A DNA stretch of 64,000 bases from Nocardia sp. CY41 (GTDB lineage: Bacteria; Actinomycetota; Actinomycetes; Mycobacteriales; Mycobacteriaceae), in contig NZ_VUOS01000001.1 of NCBI RefSeq assembly GCF_009829325.1, forward strand, positions 310,001 to 374,000. The letters run 5' to 3'. The translations under genes and the position numbers were made by a program. The notes beneath the pieces were generated by a model. The model had not been told where the DNA came from and ran no database searches. It saw only the letters and a list, made by a program, of their open reading frames with translations. Shown piece by piece: positions 61,495 through 64,000 of the stretch (the stretch's first letter is position 1; each line of letters starts with the position of its first letter).

Positions 61495-62256
61495 ATGCAG
61501 CGTAGCCAGAATGCGATCCAGCTCACAGGGCTCAGCCCCGACGACCTCGCGCAGTTGTACGCCTTCCCCGCCGCGCTCGACGCGCCTTGGGTCCGCGCCA
61601 ATTTCGTCTCCAGCATCGATGGCGCGGCCACCAGCGGGAACCTGACCGAAGGGCTGGGCACTCCGGCCGACCGGACAGTGTTCATGCTGCTGCGCGAACT
61701 GGCGGAGGTGATCGTGGTCGGCGCGGGCACGGCGCGCGCGGAGAACTACGGCGGGGCGCGCACCGACCCGGGACGCCGCCGCGCGTTCCACGAACGCGGC
61801 ATCGGCGGGCATCCCGACGGCGTGCCGCCGCCGATCGCGGTGGTCACGGCGAGCGCGGCGATCGACCCCGACGCGCGCCTGCTCACCGACACCCAGGTGC
61901 CGCCGCTGATCATCACGACGGCCACCGCTCCCGCCGACCGCAAACAGCGTCTGGCGGACGCGGGCGCCGAGGTGATCGAAGCCGGTGACATCGCGGTGAC
62001 GCCGAGCGGCCTGCTGCGCGTGCTCGGCGAGCGCGGCCTGCTGCGCGTGCTCACCGAGGGCGGTCCGCACCTGTTCGGTGAACTGCTGGAGGCCGACGTG
62101 GTCGATGAGCTCTGCCTGACCACCGCGCCGCTGCTGGTCGGCGGTGCGGCACGGCGAATCTCGCTGTCGGCGCACGAGTTCCGCGTCCGGATGACGCGCG
62201 CGCACGTCCTGCTGGACGACGACGGCACGGTGCTCACCCGGTGGGCCCGTCGATGA
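61495..62256 (+). CDS. RibD C-terminal domain reductase (Rv2671-like)
   Basis: The 253-residue protein is a dihydrofolate reductase-fold reductase of the RibD type: VRANFVSSIDGAAT near the N-terminus and LTEGGPHLFGELLEADVVDE near the end. There is no deaminase domain. Its orthologue Rv2671 has been reported to act on dihydrofolate and flavin-pathway substrates. The start is the ATG at 61495. Next gene is the secreted hydrolase, as in mycobacteria. Confidence 0.9.
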   Translation: MQRSQNAIQLTGLSPDDLAQLYAFPAALDAPWVRANFVSSIDGAATSGNLTEGLGTPADRTVFMLLRELAEVIVVGAGTARAENYGGARTDPGRRRAFHERGIGGHPDGVPPPIAVVTASAAIDPDARLLTDTQVPPLIITTATAPADRKQRLADAGAEVIEAGDIAVTPSGLLRVLGERGLLRVLTEGGPHLFGELLEADVVDELCLTTAPLLVGGAARRISLSAHEFRVRMTRAHVLLDDDGTVLTRWARR

Positions 62257-62287
62257 AAGAACCGCCCGAACCTGGCAGGCTGTAGCA

Positions 62288-63838
62288 ATGCGCTGGACTC
62301 GGGCCGCCGTGCTTGCCGCCACCCTCTCGATCGTGACCGCCGGTTGCGGCGCGGGACCGTCGGATCGTCCCGGTGTCGCGGTGCAGCGTCCGCCGGTCGC
62401 GGGTACCGCGACGACCTCCGCCGCGCCCGCTCCGCCGCCGAGCGCCGAGCTGCCCAGAACCGATCTCAGCTGGCGGGAGTGCACCCAGCCGACCCTCGAT
62501 CAGCTCGGCCTCGGGCCCGCGCCCGCGGGGCTGGTGCTGGACTGCGCCGAGTACTCCACCCCGATCGACTCCACAGGCGCGGTGCTGGGCAATTTCCGGG
62601 CCGGTGCGCTGCGGGCCAGGCTGGCGCAGACCCCGGCCGACGCGCCGCCACTGGTGCTGACCTCGGGTTCGGATCGCTCCTCCTCCGCCACCCTCGCCGG
62701 ATTGGCCGCGGGCCCGGCCTCGGCGCTGCTGGCCGCCCACCCGATCGTGGCGGTGGACCGGCGCGGCATGGGCACCTCGCAGCCGATCGACTGCCTGCCG
62801 CTGGAGGTGCGGCGCGGCCTAGCCGACAACGCCCAGTCCGACCCGGGCGACCCGGTCGCCAGGATGACGAAGCTGAGCCAGGACGGCACCATCGCCTGCC
62901 GCGATTTCCTGCAGCCCTACGAGGGCACCTTCGACGCGCCGCACGCCGCCGACGACATCGAGCAACTGCGCAGGCAGTGGCAGGTGGAGCACATCGCGGT
63001 GCTGGGCACCGGCAACGGCGCGAAGGTCGCGCTGAGCTACGCCCGCAAGTACGGCGACCACCTCGCCCGGCTGGTGCTCGACTCCCCCGAGCCGGTCGGC
63101 ACCGATGCGGTGACCCGTGCCGAGCAGGCCGTGCAAGGCGCCGAGGCGGCGCTGACGGCGTTCGCGCAGCGTTGCGTCGGCGTCGGTTGCTCACTCGGCG
63201 CCGACCCGCGCGCCGCGGTCACCGACCTGGTGAACCGGGCCGCGACCGGCGGGCTCGGCGACGTCTCGGCGAACGCGTTGCTGACCGCGGTCTCGGGCTT
63301 CCTCGGCAGCCCGCGGGCCGACCAGGCCACCCGGGTCACGGAGCTGTCCGACGCGCTCGCCGCGGCGGGTCGCGGTGATCGGGGACCGTTGAGCAACCTC
63401 GTCACCCGGGAAACCGCGGCCACGGCGAACGACGGCCAGTTCGTCAACCGGTGCACCGACACGCAGCTGCCGCCGACGCCGGACAAGGCCACCGAGTTGG
63501 CAGGCACCTGGGCGGGCAAGTACCCCGTCTTCGGCCGAGCGGCGGCCATCGGCCTGATGGAGTGCGCGGCCTGGCCGGTGTCGACCGCGCCCGCACTGCC
63601 CGAGAAGCTCGCGATTCCCGTGCTGGTGCTCGGCGGGGTCGCCGATCCGGTGGTCGGCAACGGCGGCCAGTCGTCGGTGACCGGCGCACTCGGTTCGGCG
63701 GGCGCTCGGCACGCGGCGCTGTCCTGGCAGGGCTTCGGGCATCCGGTGGCCACGCATTCCGGCTGCGCGCAGCGGGCGGTGCTCGACTATCTGAAGGACG
63801 GCAAACTTCCCGCTGACGGTACCGCCTGCCCGGCCTAG
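62288..63838 (+). CDS. Lipoprotein alpha/beta hydrolase (Rv2672-like) with missing serine nucleophile
   Basis: The 516-residue protein has a lipoprotein signal (MRWTRAAVLAATLSIVTAGC). The alpha/beta-hydrolase fold of the tripeptidyl aminopeptidase class shows VDRRGMGTSQPIDC, LVLDSPEPV, PVLVLGGVADPVV and GFGHPV. The nucleophile elbow reads VLGTGNGAKVALSY, with Gly where GxSxG has Ser, so catalysis by the usual mechanism is not expected. Position and signal match Rv2672 of M. tuberculosis, annotated as a possible secreted protease. Confidence 0.82.
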   Translation: MRWTRAAVLAATLSIVTAGCGAGPSDRPGVAVQRPPVAGTATTSAAPAPPPSAELPRTDLSWRECTQPTLDQLGLGPAPAGLVLDCAEYSTPIDSTGAVLGNFRAGALRARLAQTPADAPPLVLTSGSDRSSSATLAGLAAGPASALLAAHPIVAVDRRGMGTSQPIDCLPLEVRRGLADNAQSDPGDPVARMTKLSQDGTIACRDFLQPYEGTFDAPHAADDIEQLRRQWQVEHIAVLGTGNGAKVALSYARKYGDHLARLVLDSPEPVGTDAVTRAEQAVQGAEAALTAFAQRCVGVGCSLGADPRAAVTDLVNRAATGGLGDVSANALLTAVSGFLGSPRADQATRVTELSDALAAAGRGDRGPLSNLVTRETAATANDGQFVNRCTDTQLPPTPDKATELAGTWAGKYPVFGRAAAIGLMECAAWPVSTAPALPEKLAIPVLVLGGVADPVVGNGGQSSVTGALGSAGARHAALSWQGFGHPVATHSGCAQRAVLDYLKDGKLPADGTACPA

Positions 63839-63922
63839 CCGGAGGCGTCGAGCAGCCGCCAGGGCGGCGAGTCGGGCAGGTCCGGCCAACCACCGGTAAC
63901 CGATCCGGTGTACCGTGCCCCA

Positions 63923-64000
63923 GTGTTCCTTCGACAGCTCGAGCCCCGGACCGCTCGCACCACCGCCGAGGTGATCAAGTTCGCACTCTGGCCGCTGGCG
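63923..64000 (+). CDS. aftC: Start of AftC-like arabinofuranosyltransferase, cut by window edge
   Basis: Only 26 codons are visible, from the GTG at 63923: VFLRQLEPRTARTTAEVIKF followed by ALWPLA. This resembles the N-terminus of mycobacterial AftC (Rv2673), which has a similar PRT...ALWP segment, and it follows the Rv2670c-Rv2672 homologues in the same order. AftC adds branching arabinofuranose to cell-wall arabinan. The fragment is short, so the call leans on synteny. Confidence 0.6.
   Translation, partial: MFLRQLEPRTARTTAEVIKFALWPLA

Noticed and set aside
1..64000. CRISPR arrays and insertion sequences
   Set aside because: No regularly spaced direct repeats, transposase genes or terminal inverted repeats were seen; the TnsA-like fold at 49283-50512 has no transposition partners.

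Overview
This high-GC window comes from a mycolic-acid actinomycete, most likely Nocardia or a close relative. The evidence is the set of cell-envelope genes (PimA, phosphatidylinositol mannoside acyltransferase, PIP synthase, the start of an AftC-like arabinofuranosyltransferase, an MTB12-like lipoprotein) and a gene order that follows Mycobacterium tuberculosis Rv2583c-Rv2614c (relA, apt, lipoprotein, secF, secD, yajC, ruvB, ruvA, ruvC, yebC, pdxT, tesB, pdxS, NUDIX, pimA, acyltransferase, pgsA, HIT, thrS). The right end follows Rv2670c-Rv2673 (zapE, ribD-like, secreted hydrolase, aftC). No computation was run; all calls come from reading the sequence and from known family motifs.

Layout. 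1-10.6 kb: relA (partial) and apt, normally neighbours, are separated by about 9.3 kb of accessory genes. These include a three-gene operon (VWA protein, divergent PurA-like enzyme, NrtR-type NUDIX regulator) preceded by a perfect palindrome, and an ABC-F gene preceded by an Arg-rich leader ORF. 10.6-21.1 kb: a peptide-binding lipoprotein, secF-secD-yajC, a Baeyer-Villiger-type monooxygenase divergent from a TetR regulator around a palindrome, a protein of four tandem DivIVA-like modules, and ruvCAB. 21.2-26.7 kb: small metabolic and regulatory genes (thioesterase, macro domain, a frameshifted esterase, a GlxA-type regulator divergent from an oxidoreductase, and an ArsR/SRPBCC pair under a 36-bp palindrome). 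26.7-40.4 kb: yebC, pdxT, tesB, pdxS, and the tightly overlapping thrS-HIT-pgsA-acyltransferase-pimA-NUDIX operon. A 30-residue hydrophobic ORF lies between the NUDIX gene and pdxS.

40.6-46.5 kb: an FhuF-like protein, a PGPGW membrane protein, and two tandem SulP-carbonic anhydrase fusion genes that share an upstream element; the second also has a textbook CRP-type site. 46.8-47.5 kb: four tRNA genes (Val-CAC on minus; Gly-GCC, Cys-GCA, Val-GAC on plus). 47.7-53.0 kb: an uncharacterised group next to the tRNAs: a Pro-rich lipoprotein, a five-helix membrane protein, a sigma-region-4/TnsA-like fusion, a membrane-anchored CoiA-like nuclease and a coiled-coil protein. 53-64 kb: LysR regulator, P450 and flavin monooxygenase, MFS exporter, alpha/beta hydrolase, secreted tyrosine phosphatase, then zapE, ribD-like, secreted hydrolase and the start of aftC.

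The strongest candidates for something undescribed are the VWA/PurA-like/NrtR operon with its operator (3342-6304) and the nuclease-fold gene group beside the tRNA cluster (47702-52981).
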